The translations under genes and the position numbers were made by a program. Under the pieces are notes generated by a model. The model searched no databases and was not told the DNA's origin. It saw only the letters and a list, made by a program, of their open reading frames with translations. A DNA stretch of 64,000 nucleotides from positions 157,051,849 through 157,115,848 of the forward strand of contig NC_081413.1 of NCBI RefSeq assembly GCF_030272615.1, read 5' to 3'. Below, one piece after another: positions 1-10,936 of the stretch. This DNA is from Cryptomeria japonica (Eukaryota; Streptophyta; Pinopsida; Cupressales; Cupressaceae). Position 1 is the first letter of the stretch. Each line of letters begins with the position of its first letter.

Positions 1-1
1 T

Positions 2-296
2 GGTGCAATTAGTTGGATGAGTAAGAGACATGCCATGGTTGCTTTTTCCACTATAGAAGCAGAGTATATAGCAATTACTCATGCTTGTAAAGAAGCCATT
101 TGGCTTAAAAGAATGTGTTTAGATATCAGAATAAAACAAGGTGCAGTGATAGTTTATTATGACACTCAGAGTGAGATCTGCCTAGCTAAGAACCTGATAT
201 TTCATGCTCGGACCAAACACATTGATGTTCAATATCATTTTGTTAGAGATATGGTCGAAGATGACAAGGTGAAGCTAGTTAAGGTAAAGACTTTGA
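2..296 (+). mobile_element. Ty1/copia RNase H C-terminal fragment
   Basis: The frame beginning at base 2 reads GAISWMSKR, then VAFSTIEAEYIA and ACKEAIWLKRM, then KHIDVQYHFVRD. This is the usual order at the C-terminal end of copia polyproteins (RNase H, with STxEAEY as a hallmark). The fragment enters from the left window edge, so the rest of the element lies outside. Homology stops at about 296, where the left LTR of a minus-strand gypsy-type element begins; codons after that belong to the LTR. The reading frame is open up to the junction, so this copy was not strongly decayed when it was interrupted. The family is a confident call from motifs; the lineage is not determined. Confidence 0.85.
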
Positions 297-1248
297 TGAA
301 TGTGAAAAATGAGCAAGGTGGGATTAGATGGTTATGTATCCAAACAAAGTATTCACACATAAAAACATATAAAACAAGTAAAACACAAAAAGACTATTTC
401 AACCTTGCTAATTCTGCCTTCTCCTTCAGATTGGACCTTCGGTGAAGTGAAGAATGCGCCCCTTCCTCACTTGAGTGGAATGGTCCTTGATGGGAATGTG
501 GAATGGTCTCCAAGTTCTCAACAAGATAGGTTGGATTTGATAGGATTTTGGATGGATTTGAATTGGAAGATTGAAGGAAGAAGAGAGAGGAGAAATGGGC
601 AGCATGAGAATGCTATGAGAAGTGGCTCCTTTGTGAGGAAATTATCATCCAACTTATAGATTGGAGGAGGCCACTGAAGGGCCAAGATTGATTTCCTTAT
701 GGAGGGTTGAGATTAATTTGAGATAGAAGGCATGGATCAAGGGTGCTTTGGGAAAATAAACAGGAATATACAATTCCTTGGGGAAAGGGGGGAGAAATTT
801 GAATTTCAAAATGAGGAATTAAAAATTCTAAAATAAGGAAGCATTGAGGGATTCAAAGAAATTTGAATTTCTTTGAGAGACTCAATGTTGATGTGTCGAG
901 TGAGAATTTAAAATTTGGAGAATAATGATAAGCATGATTATGAGAGATTCTAGAAGGATTGATTAGGTTGAGTAGGATTAGGAAAAAGTGATTTGTAGGA
1001 ATCACATGAATAGGTTAATTAACTAAAATTAATTAACTGAGTGGGATTTAGAAGAATTAATAATTGAGATGAATTTGGAGGAATAAGGAAATACTTAATT
1101 TTTTTGATAAATTAATTATTGAACAATAGTGATAGGATTAATGAAATTAGATTTAATTGACATTGAGAAGAATAAGGATAACATAATTAAATTAATTAGC
1201 TATGTTGACAAGCTTAAAATAATTAAATATTAATTTTAGGTGTCTACA
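297..1248 (-). repeat. 3' LTR of the outer element
   Basis: This block is repeated in direct orientation at 63365-64000 with few differences. Read on the minus strand it begins TGTAGACACC at 1248. The other end is placed at 297 because the plus strand there (TGAATG) lines up with TGAAGA at 63365; a 2-nt indel leaves about 15 bp of uncertainty. The copia reading frame stops at this edge. The 5-bp target duplication cannot be checked because the far end is outside the window. Confidence 0.82.
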
Positions 1249-1262
1249 TTTTGCCCCTATTT
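1249..1262 (-). other. Polypurine tract of the outer element
   Basis: On the minus strand this reads AAATAGGGGCAAAA and abuts the LTR start TGTAGACACC. The Tat-like element has a near-identical arrangement at 58730-58742 (AAGAGGGGCAAAA). This fixes the orientation of the outer element. Confidence 0.8.
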
Positions 1263-3825
1263 GATATAGCATCATGTAATGATGTTATATCAAAGAAGAA
1301 TAGAACATAGTGGAAGAAAAAAGGATAAGAACTAGTAGCATGATGCCCCAGTCATAAGGTGAGGAAGAATGACAAGGATGAAGGATGAAGAGGAAGTAGT
1401 TGTATGCCCCCTAGAGAAGACATGCGGGTTCAAAGAACACGAGTGTGCTCTCGAAATGGATTAGAAGACTAGGTTAAGAGAGGAGGAGGATGAAGACAAA
1501 TGGATAAATTTGAGTCTCTAAATGTAATGAGATGGATGAATGAAATGAAATGAGTGGATAGGATTTTTTGTTGAGTAGATAATGGAGAGAAAACCTAGAT
1601 TTGATATTGCCATGGATAGTCTACACCACTGATTATAAGAATCAGGATGATATGAAGATCCAAGGTGTGGACTGACGCTCCAAGCATGCAAATGTTGATA
1701 AACACTAATGCAGGGTTGCCGGTTCGTACAAGAAAGACCTTAAAACACATCATGCCATGAAAAATATGCCCCATTATATACCAGCTGAGACATACCAAGA
1801 TATAGGATGATCAAGGAAGTCCTGAACAAGTATAGTCCTGGGACACAAGATGAAAACAAAGTGAAAAGCTCAAGCATGCAAACAACATGCACATGACCAA
1901 CTGAAATCTCTTTCCAAGAGTAGGAAATGGATTTGGATAAACTGTCAGACTAGGGAAGGAGGCATCTCGATGGGTAGGCAATGGATTTGCATGAACTGCT
2001 AGACATGGGAAGGATTCATCCCGATGGGCAGGGTGTGGATAGATTGATGGATGACAAAAGACAAGTTGGATGTGAAAGGTCTGCAGATGAGAGGATTGCC
2101 ACTTGGATTTGATTAGCAAAGTATGGATGGGTGCTTGGATTAAGCACAAGTTAGCGTGAGCTTAGGTAGATGGAAAAGGCCCAGTTTGATGGATTGGAAG
2201 AAAGATAAATAATTAGATAGGATTGGATTGGGGATGAGATGATTGAATAGGATTGAATTGGGGATGGGATTAATGATTGAGTTGGAAGAGATGGAGAATA
2301 TGATTAGATGAGATAAGATTGGATGAGAAATTGGATAAAATGGGGTGGACTGGTGGATATGATTTAATTGACTGGAACCAATGACAAGGGAGAACCAAGG
2401 ATTGGTAAAAGGATGGATGGATGGAGGGAGATATTGTTTGGATAGAGGACAGATGGATTGAGTGGATGGATATGGATAAGATATGTAGGAATAAAGGATG
2501 GAGGGTAGGGTGATGGAGACCCAAGGACTATTCTACAAAGGAGTGTAATGCCCCACATTAGAGGTAGTGGAATGAAGGATAGGAAAGATGATGGATAATA
2601 ATGGAAAGATAATGTGTAATGCATATGGATGGTAGAATGATTAAGGCTTGTGTTTTCCAAAGCATGCACACAGATAGATTATTTTGCCTCTATATGATCC
2701 AGAGCAAAGATAGGAATGAAGGATTCATTTTGATAGGATGAGGGATATGAGATAGAGGATACAGATATGATAGTAAAGATCAAAGATAGGAAAGGAGAAT
2801 GGACTTAGATAGGATGCAGATGGATGGGCCGATTGCATGGATGAAGATTTCCCCCAAGTATAGAGTGCAAGAGGATGAGGGAATTACACATGATGCTTGT
2901 TTGCCAAGTTTTTGTCAAGGAACTTACCCAAGGTGCCACAAGAAGTGGTTTTCACCATTGGATGAAATGATTTTCTTTACTTTTTTTTTTTTTTTTTGGT
3001 TTTGATTTTTTTTTTAATTTTTGATTTTTAATTTTTTTTTTTTGGAATAGTTTGGATAGATAAGGATGAGGATGAGTGGATAGTGGATATGTGAAGGAGG
3101 AAGGGAGGACTCAAGAATCTATCTCCATGGATGGTATCCCTTAGTATTTATTTGAACTGGAGGTATGCTCAAAGATGTTGGTAACCATAATTAGGGAGAT
3201 GAAATGGACAGGGGATGGAAAATAAGGATTTGGAAAGGATTGGACTAACGGAATGGGACTGTGAAAAATGGATGGGGTTTTGAAAAATTTGTGGAAGATC
3301 AACATTAGCACACACCTTGAAGGGTGGTGGGGTAGTGAAGGCAAGTGTTCTGATAAAGTGTAGATTTTGGGAAATGTGGACCCAAAATAAAAGAGAGGGA
3401 TGATGGAGTTGAGATGGTGGATTTTGGGACATAAGGACCCAAAATAGATTTTGAAGATGGAGGAGTGTTAGATAGAGGATTGGAGGACTTATGAATGGAT
3501 GGAGCTTTTGGATTAGAAAGTTTGGATGCCAATTTTGATTTTACTTTAGGATGCATTGCTTCTTTGGGAATCCACATAGTTTTTGATTTTTTCTTTTAGG
3601 GCCTTTGTGGCCTTTTTTATTTTTCCTTCTTTTGGATCATATTTTTCTTTTGCGCATGTCATTTTGAGGGGACATGTTGATCTTTTGATTTTTGTGGATT
3701 TTGAGCTTTATGCTTTTTAGATTGGGCATCCAAATTGCTTCCAATAGCAATGGGATGGGTGAATGAGGATGAATGCCTTGAGGATTTTATAGATGGTAAG
3801 ATGATGGAAGTAGAGTGTTGGGAGG
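1263..3825 (-). mobile_element. 3' internal part of the outer element, low complexity
   Basis: The plus strand is dominated by GGATGGAT/GATTGG-like purine-rich sequence. The minus strand can therefore encode short open stretches rich in His, Pro, Ser and Ile (for example 3577-3305, 3432-3169 and 2669-2270). None is long and none shows a pol motif, so I do not call a gene. The same composition recurs at 59.9-61.2 kb, the 5' internal part of the same element. A homopolymer-rich stretch of T runs lies at 2980-3043. The segment ends at 3825, where the Tat-like LTR is inserted after GGAGG. Confidence 0.6.
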
Positions 3826-4986
3826 TGTATAAACCTAAAAATGGTCTGAAGATAATTAATTAAATAAGCAATTATTTAATTAATCCCCCTTCCTAATTTA
3901 ATTGAATTCATTAGGCAATTTGATTAAATTCTCCCTTTCATCTACTTATTAATAAATCTAAGGATTTATTTAATAGGTTCATTTCAATAGTCCCCTTTCA
4001 TTAATTAATTCAAATTAATTAATCTCCTCCCCCATTTCAATTCAATTCTTCTAATCCCCTAATTAATTAAAACAAATGAATTTATGAGTTGTTGAGAATT
4101 AATTAGTCTTTTCCTATTATTTGAATTTTTAAATTCAAATTACCTACATGCCTCCTAAATTCTAACCACCTAACCTAACCATCCCTCTAACTTAACCCAT
4201 TCCACCTAACCTTGGGTTTAACTAACCCTACCCTATCTTGCACATTCTAACCTCCTTATCCTAACCTCCTATGGTGTGGATATTTTATTCTTGAGACACA
4301 TGGCACTGTGGCCACATGTCTCCTCTCTTGGACACTTGCCCTTTTATGAGAAAAGCTCCTTGACACTTTTCACCACAGAGATGACAAGTGTCTCTTCCTC
4401 CAACGTCTTCTCCAGCGTCCTCCAATTTCACCCTTGATATCTTTAGACTCAATCTTGACCGTTAATTCCTGCCACCTCACCCTTGGCCTTGGAAATCCTA
4501 TAAATATCCCCCATTTTGGAGAAATAAGGATCCATATCATTTCATCTTATGCATTGTTACTATAGGCATATCATTTGAGCATTGCTGTTTTAAGAAATTG
4601 CATCTTAGATTTAGTTAATTTGATCATTTTCTAGCATAATTGTTCAATCAGGTAGCTTAATCAATCTCTTTTCTAGCTTAATTGCATCATCATCATAACT
4701 TAATCATGCATATCATTAGCTTAATTAGTCTCTTGGATCAATATAGCATAATCAATCTCATCTTTGCGTATCATTATCATTTCAAATCCTCCATCTAGGT
4801 GTAGTCAAGTCACTAGGATTGCTTATCTAGATCTGAGAGCAAATCCATACTCGCATCTCTTAGGAGGCGATAGGTTGCTTTGTCATGGTTCATCTTTGTT
4901 TGCTTCTTATTTGCTAACCATTCTTGTAATTATATATTGAGTGTTTTGTGTTGCAGTTGCAGGTATCACACTTCATAGGCACGACA
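3826..4986 (+). repeat. 5' LTR of the Tat-like element
   Basis: It starts TGTATAAACC and ends ACGACA, immediately before the PBS. The partner copy is 58743-59898. By-eye comparison shows more differences than in the Tekay-like LTR pair, so this insertion is older, as the nesting requires. Confidence 0.92.
4499..4506 (+). promoter_or_regulatory. TATA box of the 5' LTR
   Basis: TATAAATA lies in a GC-richer setting (CCTATAAATATCCCC) about two thirds into the LTR and is conserved at 59414-59421 in the 3' LTR. It is the likely U3 core promoter; transcription would start about 30 bp downstream. Confidence 0.6.
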
Positions 4987-4989
4987 TTT

Positions 4990-5008
4990 TGGTGCCCACC
5001 GTGGGGCC
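4990..5008 (+). other. Primer binding site of the Tat-like element
   Basis: TGGTGCCCACCGTGGGGCC starts three bases after the LTR end. It begins TGG, complementary to a tRNA CCA end, as in many plant gypsy elements. I do not assign the tRNA. Confidence 0.75.
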
Positions 5009-7154
5009 AAAAATCTCATTTTTGGCCTCTCAAGCATCATCAAATCTTCATTTCTAGCCGGGTCAGAATCAGAATCTCGTACGAGTTCCTTTTCAGCCTT
5101 GTACGAGTTCCTTTGTGAACTCAGACAAGAATTTATTCTGACTCGTACGAGATTTGAAGGATATTGAATTTTTGTACGAGCTCTATTTTGCACTCATACG
5201 GTCATGAAAAGACATTCGTACGATCAGGTAAATAGTGTCGTACAAAATTCTGTTACTCTGTTTTCAAAGTAGTTTGCATTTTAGGGTTTTCATGCTTCAA
5301 TTTGATTATTACTCATGCTAACCCTAGTCTGTTTGTGAGTTTTTCGACAACCTAACTAGTTTTTGCAGGACGATTATCAAAGATTACACTTGTCAAAGCT
5401 TCATTTCATCCACACATCATGACTACTAATGCATCTATTTTGCAGGTTGCCTAGGAGGACTCAACCAAATTTTATGTCTTCTTTAAATTTTCTAGGCACA
5501 CTTGATTTTGCTAATGGAAATGAACAATCATGTATTATGTGTTTTGATGATAGGCGAGTATGCTCTCACCTTTCTTAGGTGATAACAAAGCTAGACTCAT
5601 CCTTTACTTTCATTAGTGCATATCTTTAGTGGGCCTACCCTCCTGATGAGCTAATAACTCTAAGCCATTAAGGCCGGTGAGAGGGTAACAACCCAAATGG
5701 GAACGGCTAACTCCAAGTACTCCAACCCACTATAAAATAAATGTGATTTGATGAAAATCAAGTCAACAATAGTGCTCGGGAATAGATCTCCTCCGTACCT
5801 TTGAATATATCAAAACTTGGTTTTCAAGGTTGGGAGACTTCTTAATTGAGTTTATACCCCGACGCGCCGAACAGATCCCTTACTAGTTCTGGTTAAATTA
5901 GAAGCTACCCGATTCACCTCCAAAAGGGTGATAATCTTTGTGCAAGAGGATAGTAACTCTCCCAAGACACTTGCCATATCATTCCCCCATTAGCATTTGG
6001 AGTCAGATAATACGACATTGAGAATCCATTGCATGAGACTCAGTGGTCATATTCTGATTAGCTATTGGGTGTGTACCTAAGTTTGCAAACAAACGTTTTC
6101 TCTCTCAGCCAACTTCCCTAGGTAGCGTAATGTGCTTGAAGGTCACTTATCATATCACATGTTTGCTGTGTCTTCATCCCTGAAACAAGAAAATCAAACT
6201 TTTAAAACTGGAAAAAAGAAGCAAAACATAAAACTTCAATGATAAAAAATTTGTCCAAGCAACATTTTTTACCTCTATTCTGTCTTGAGTCGTATGAGCT
6301 TGTGTTTTGTCGTATGAGCCTTCTTGTTTGTTGTATTGTTTAGAAATTTTTATCGTACGAGGTCTCTGGTTTATCATTTTGCTTAGTAGGAATTGTTGTA
6401 CGAGTTTCTGCATTGTCATATGAAATTCCTGATTTGTCGAATGGGCCTGTATGTATTGCCATCTGAAGCTGCTTAAACTGTCGTACAAATTTTTGTCTCT
6501 GTTGGTCTAGAGTTGTCTTCTTGCACATCTTTTCCAGGTCTGTCATATTTGCTCGATCAATTTACAGTGATCATAAACACCTGTTATCTATCATTTTATG
6601 CTTGGATTGTCTTCTTGGTTAGCTTGGTTAAGTTATCATTTGTCAAATCAGATTCTAAAGCTAGACACATCAAGATTTTCAAGTATTCACATTAAACAAG
6701 TTCAATATCTAAACATCTCAAAGTGCATGATCACTCTCTTTGATAAACTGATCACTCAAAACATAGTTTCTCATCAGGATCTATCATCCTCTATCATGAA
6801 ACTACAACATTTGGTCAGAATAACCTTGTCCCACATCATAGGATATATCGTTCCTATTAGACTTGGTTCTTATCAAATCATCATCATTGCACTCCAAAAT
6901 CAAAGATCAAAAAACTTGCAAACTTTTAAACACTCGAACCATCTTTTCGTGTCATATCACTCTATCACATTTACATTGATAGTTGATCACTTATCAAATT
7001 AACTTTTAGACAATCGAACCCCTGAAACAAAAATTGAAACATTCAAAATAGCTGAATATCATAGAAACATGACACACCAAAGCAAAAATAAGAAGAAGAC
7101 ATAACAAGTCTATATATCAGAGAAATCAAACAAATACAAAATCAAAATCCAACT
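5009..7154 (+). other. Leader of the Tat-like element with TCGTACGAG-type motifs
   Basis: This 2.1-kb stretch precedes the first gag-like ATG and has no convincing gene. It holds two clusters of a near-palindromic motif, TCGTACGAG and variants, at about 5077-5245 and 6290-6490. Between them, 5540-6150 is strongly similar to the reverse complement of 61850-62470 in the outer element, including blocks such as ATAATCTTTGTGCAAG and CATTTGGAGTC. A conserved leader between elements with different LTRs suggests a function in RNA packaging, dimerisation or translation, but that is inference. Confidence 0.6.
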
Positions 7155-7383
7155 ATGAAAAAATCTCACAAGGATTCAAATGCATATTTAAAGAAAGGTG
7201 GCTCTTTTATGAAACTCTTAAAGAGATCCCTAAGGGATTTTGATGAGAAAGATCACAATCGCACACCTCTGTCTAGCAAAGGCTCATCCCCCCATAAGAA
7301 AATTGACTCTCCAAAGGTATCTATTCCTACACCTCCTGAAAACTTGCAAGAACCATTCATAGCATCCTCACCAAACAATATAC
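7155..7383 (+). pseudogene. Gag-protease N-terminal part, cut by the CACTA element
   Basis: The open frame from ATG 7155 starts MKKSHKDSNAY and is Lys/Ser/Pro-rich. It is cut after ATA at 7380-7382 by the CACTA insertion; TAC at 7381-7383 is the target duplication. When one TAC copy is removed, the frame continues without a break at 34618 (CTATCAAACC) into the aspartic protease domain. That is strong evidence that this ORF and the 34.6-37.8 kb pol belong to one element. No classical gag or zinc-knuckle motif is visible in this short part, so gag itself may be degenerate or missing. Confidence 0.75.
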
Positions 7384-7412
7384 CACTAGTACATTTAGAG
7401 TTGATTTCTGAC
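7384..7412 (+). repeat. Left terminal inverted repeat of the CACTA element
   Basis: It begins CACTAGTACATTTAGAG and pairs with 34586-34614 at 26 of 29 positions. The mismatches are at positions 6, 17 and 19. Confidence 0.93.
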
Positions 7413-8830
7413 GACCGTTTGTTGGATTTGTGACGAATTTTCATCAGAGTGCCGACAAAATCAACCGTCGAAAACTCAGCATCAGATTGGTCGACGATGC
7501 CATGCCCATCGGAAATATGAAAATTCAATGGACTCTACCGATGGTCAAAGTCCACCGATTACATCATCGGTCGAAAGCTTGGTATTCATCGTAATTCCAA
7601 CGATGATGATTTTTATCAAAAAAAATAATTATTATCGATGAGACCCAGCGATGTCTCATCAATATAAAAGAGCCATCGAAGGAAGGAAACACTGATGAAT
7701 TCCAAAAAGGACTCACCGAAGATAATAACTTCATCGACAAAAGATATTGAAGAAAGTAGAGAGGGTCTTCATCAATGGGAAAAGTTCTCGAGGAAATAAT
7801 ACTATCGGTGCAACATAAAAATGACCCATCGAAAGGAGCGTTTTCATCGAAAGAATAATATCGATCCGAATTAAAAAGGTATCGATGAGATCCAACGATG
7901 TCTCATTGATATAAAAGAGCCATCGAAGGAAGGAAACGTCGATGAATTCCAGAAAGGACTCACCGAAGATAATAACTTCATTGACAAAAGATATCGAAGA
8001 AAGCAGAGAGGGTCTTCATTGATGGGAAAAGTTCTCGAGGAAATAATACTATCGGTGCAACATAAAAAGGACCCATCGAAAGGAGAATTTTCATCAAAAG
8101 AATAATATTGATCCGAATTCAAAAGGTATCAATGAGACCCAACGGTGTCTCATCGATATAAAAGAGCCATCAAAGGAAGGAAACACCGATGAATTCCAGA
8201 AAAGGACTCACCGAAGATAATAACTTCATCGACAAAAGATATCAAAGAAAGCAGAGAGGGTCTTCATCGACGGGAAAAGTTCTCGAGGAAATAATACTAT
8301 CGGTGCAACATAAAAAGGACCCACCGAAAGGAGCGTTTTCATTGAAAGAATAATATTGATTAGACAAAAGGAAGCTACATCAATAAAAGATATCGATGAG
8401 GATATAGGTTTCGAGGAGGTTAAAAGGCATGTTCTTGATATGCGTGGTTTTGCTGTATAACTTTATCGGTGAAGAACAATAAGGGAAAATAAAGAAAGAT
8501 TTGGTGAGATAATAGACTCATTCATTGACGAGGCATAGTGATATCGATGAAAGAAGTATTTCGATGGAAATATAAAGGAGGACACCGAAGCCCAAGGTTT
8601 CTTCGACATAAGACCCAATGGATATCGGATATGCTTTGATGAGGAGATGACCATACTGACCGAATATAGTATTTCGATGAAGGGAAAAAATACTTGATCG
8701 AAGTAATATTCAAAACAAAAGTATTGTTGATAGAAACAAAGAGATTGATGGACTAAAGAAACAAATGATCGAAAGACATATCCTCATCGAAATGATTATT
8801 GATTGCTGCAAAAATTAGAAACAAATCCCA
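7413..8830. repeat. Left subterminal region with a 247-bp tandem repeat
   Basis: From about 7635 to 8370 there are three copies of a 247-248 bp unit, anchored by ATATAAAAGAGCCATC at 7661, 7909 and 8156. Each unit contains many ATCGATGA, CATCGAAG and CACCGAAG words. The rest of the region is dense in the same words (TCGACGATG, CCATCGGAAA, ACCGATGG). Subterminal arrays of short CG-containing motifs are the known binding platform for the TNPA-type protein of CACTA elements, so I infer that role. The short ORFs here are products of the repeat, not genes. Confidence 0.7.
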
Positions 8831-9042
8831 GGGAAGGTCACATTGTCATTAAATTCAAATGTGTGCCCGAGTGACCATTTTCCAAACTGCCATTACTAAC
8901 TAATTAAATACACCATAAGTAGTGAATCAACATCAAAGGACACAACATTAAGGAATTCACAGGTGACGAACTGAAAGCAGGAATTGGGTGAATTCACAGA
9001 TAAAGCTCAGTAATTCCAAGTAAGTTGTTTGCATACAACCCT
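8831..9042. other. No gene seen; spacer
   Basis: AT-rich sequence between the subterminal array and the first family-B fragment. I see no coding or repeat signal. Confidence 0.5.
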
Positions 9043-9180
9043 TTTTTTTAAAAATTCAAATGGAATCATCATCTAAAACTAATAAGACCAGAAAGGGAAA
9101 AGAAGCTATCGCTGCAAAAGAAAAACCTAAAAGACAGAAAAGGGAAGGACGTTCTTTGGCCCAGGACCCGATTGACTAGT
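9043..9180 (+). pseudogene. Orphan first segment of unknown family B
   Basis: This segment is almost identical to 15291-15431. It carries an ATG at 9060 and a Lys/Arg-rich N-terminus starting MESSSKTNKTRKGKEAI, ending in TAG after DPID. The downstream sequence then differs completely from the other copy. It is either a residual 5' end of a second family-B copy or the start of family B duplicated upstream of family A. The shared edges are CCCTTTTTTTT on the left and GACTAGT on the right. Confidence 0.65.
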
Positions 9181-9735
9181 GGCCTGTTATCACTGGTTAA
9201 AAATGGGCTTTTCTTTTCCCATGATTGGCTATGGTTTGTTGAATTTTTGAATAGGATGCAGTTTCAAATGCTTTGGCTTTGTTCTAGACCTCAAGGGTTT
9301 AAGGGTTTTTGATTTTAGATCCTCTTGTGTTCATTTTAAACCCTCTGGTTTCTAATCTTTCATTACTTTATTCACTTAAGTAATGGGTCATGGGGTCGTA
9401 GGAAGTGTTCCCCCTTGTTGTTTGCTTAGGTGGTTATGTTAATTAATCGAAAAATTTATGCCTTTTATGTTTTTCTCCTAAAGTTGTTGGGCCTAGTAAC
9501 TAGTGCGCATCTCGCGAGTGGATCCATGGCTCGCGTTATTTCGCTAGGCAAAGTTGCGCGTAATTTAAAACCAACGAAGTTGCGAAAATGACATGGTATG
9601 CCACATAGACGGTCCAGCTGGTTGATGATAGCGAGTAAAATGGCAGCACACGACAGAAGTCACAACAGTCAGTGGGTCAGGATTAAAGGCTAAAAGGCAG
9701 GGGCCCAGAGGTGAGTCAGGTCGCAGATAGAAGAT
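9181..9735. other. No gene seen; upstream region of family A
   Basis: AT-rich to about 9480, then GC-richer with CGCGAGTGG, GCGCGTAATT and TTGCGAAAA words that continue into the tandem duplication. It may be the promoter region of the ORF starting at 10937; no TATA box is convincing here. Confidence 0.35.
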
Positions 9736-10293
9736 GACCTGGAGGGTACAGCTGTCAAGATTTTGTTGGGGCCCCATGGTTTTCTTTCAGCATATAAAAA
9801 AGTGACAAGTTAGCTCCAAAGATGACTGGATGCCAGGTGTTCACAGTGAGTCAGTGGGCCCACCCCTCCCGAAAGCCTTTTCAGATGGTTAAATGCTGAT
9901 CAATTTAACAGATGATCCGACGGCCCGCACTATTTTGCAAGGGTAAGGTGCTTGTTCTTTATACCCCGCGAAATAGCGAGAGTGAATGAGTGCTGTCCAT
10001 GTGTCATGATGGAGGACCTGGAGGATACAGCTGTCAAGAGTTTTTTGGGGCCCCATGGTTTTCTTTCGGCATATAAAAAAGTGACAAGTCAGCTCCGAAG
10101 GTGACTGGACGCCAGGTGTTCACAGTGAGTCAGCGGGCCCACCCCTCCTGAAAGCCTTTTCAGACGGTTAAATGCCGATCAATTTAACAGATGATCCGAT
10201 GGCCCGCGCTATTTCGTAAGGGTAAGGTGCTCGTTCTTTATACCCCGCGAAATAGCGAGAGTGAATGAGAGCCATCCACGTGTCCGACAACAT
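9736..10293. repeat. 279-bp tandem duplication with GCGAAATAGCGAG motifs
   Basis: Two adjacent copies start at GACCTGGAGG, at 9736 and 10015, and each ends after GCGAAATAGCGAGAGTGAATG. They share GGGGCCCCATGGTTTTC, AGTGACAAGT and CAGTGAGTCAG with scattered, mostly transition differences. The words TATTTCGC/GCGAAATA recur, and related words (CTATTTCACAGG, CGCGAAGTTGCGAAAG) continue to about 10570. E2F sites have a TTTSGCGC core, so a cell-cycle promoter is imaginable but not shown. Confidence 0.7.
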
Positions 10294-10936
10294 GTGGTCT
10301 TAGAAGAAAGTTGTGGGCCCGCCAAGGTGGAACCGACGGTATAAAGGAAAGACACGCGGCCAGTATCAAGTGGAATGCAAAGGAAATTTCAAGGCCAATG
10401 GTTGGGCACCATGTGGTATCATATAGCCAATAGAAAAGTGGGACCCAGCGCGGAGCCAAAGCTGTTAGTTAATCTAACGCTCGATCAAGTTTCTTTTGAT
10501 CGGACGGTCGACGCTATTTCACAGGATCAAGCTGCCTGATAGTTATGCTTCGCGAAGTTGCGAAAGAGCAAAATGAAACACTTGCAGGAACGTTGTGACC
10601 CATTGGAGCAAAAAATACAAATTCTCATATGAATTCAATTTTGAAGGGATGGTCGAAGCATGCGGAATCAATGTTGTAGTTAAGACCCTGAGTACAATAT
10701 TTGATTTCCTATCAACCGGGTGAAGATATCTTTTAAATAATTTTGCATAAGAGTGGATGCAAAGTTATTTTCTTTAGGTACAGAGCAAGTCGGTTCAGTT
10801 GCAGAGCAAATTCCTTCAAGTGAAGAATAGGTTCTCTCGTATTCTTGTGTAGCAATTCTTGTGTAGTGTTTTAGATAAGATAATTGATTCATCACAGAAT
10901 TGTTTAAGAGTGGTATTCATTTCTTATGTTTTCAAA
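10294..10936. other. Presumed 5' flank or UTR of family A ORF
   Basis: No gene of its own. It has GC-rich promoter-like sequence to about 10570 and AT-rich leader-like sequence after that. The next ATG in a suitable context is 10937. Confidence 0.35.

Noticed and set aside
310-445. Extension of the copia RNase H ORF past 296
   Set aside because: The sequence after about 297 is repeated at 63365 and belongs to an LTR, so the extra codons are fortuitous.
7635-8370. CRISPR-like array
   Set aside because: Three 247-bp direct repeats without spacers, in a plant transposon; not CRISPR.
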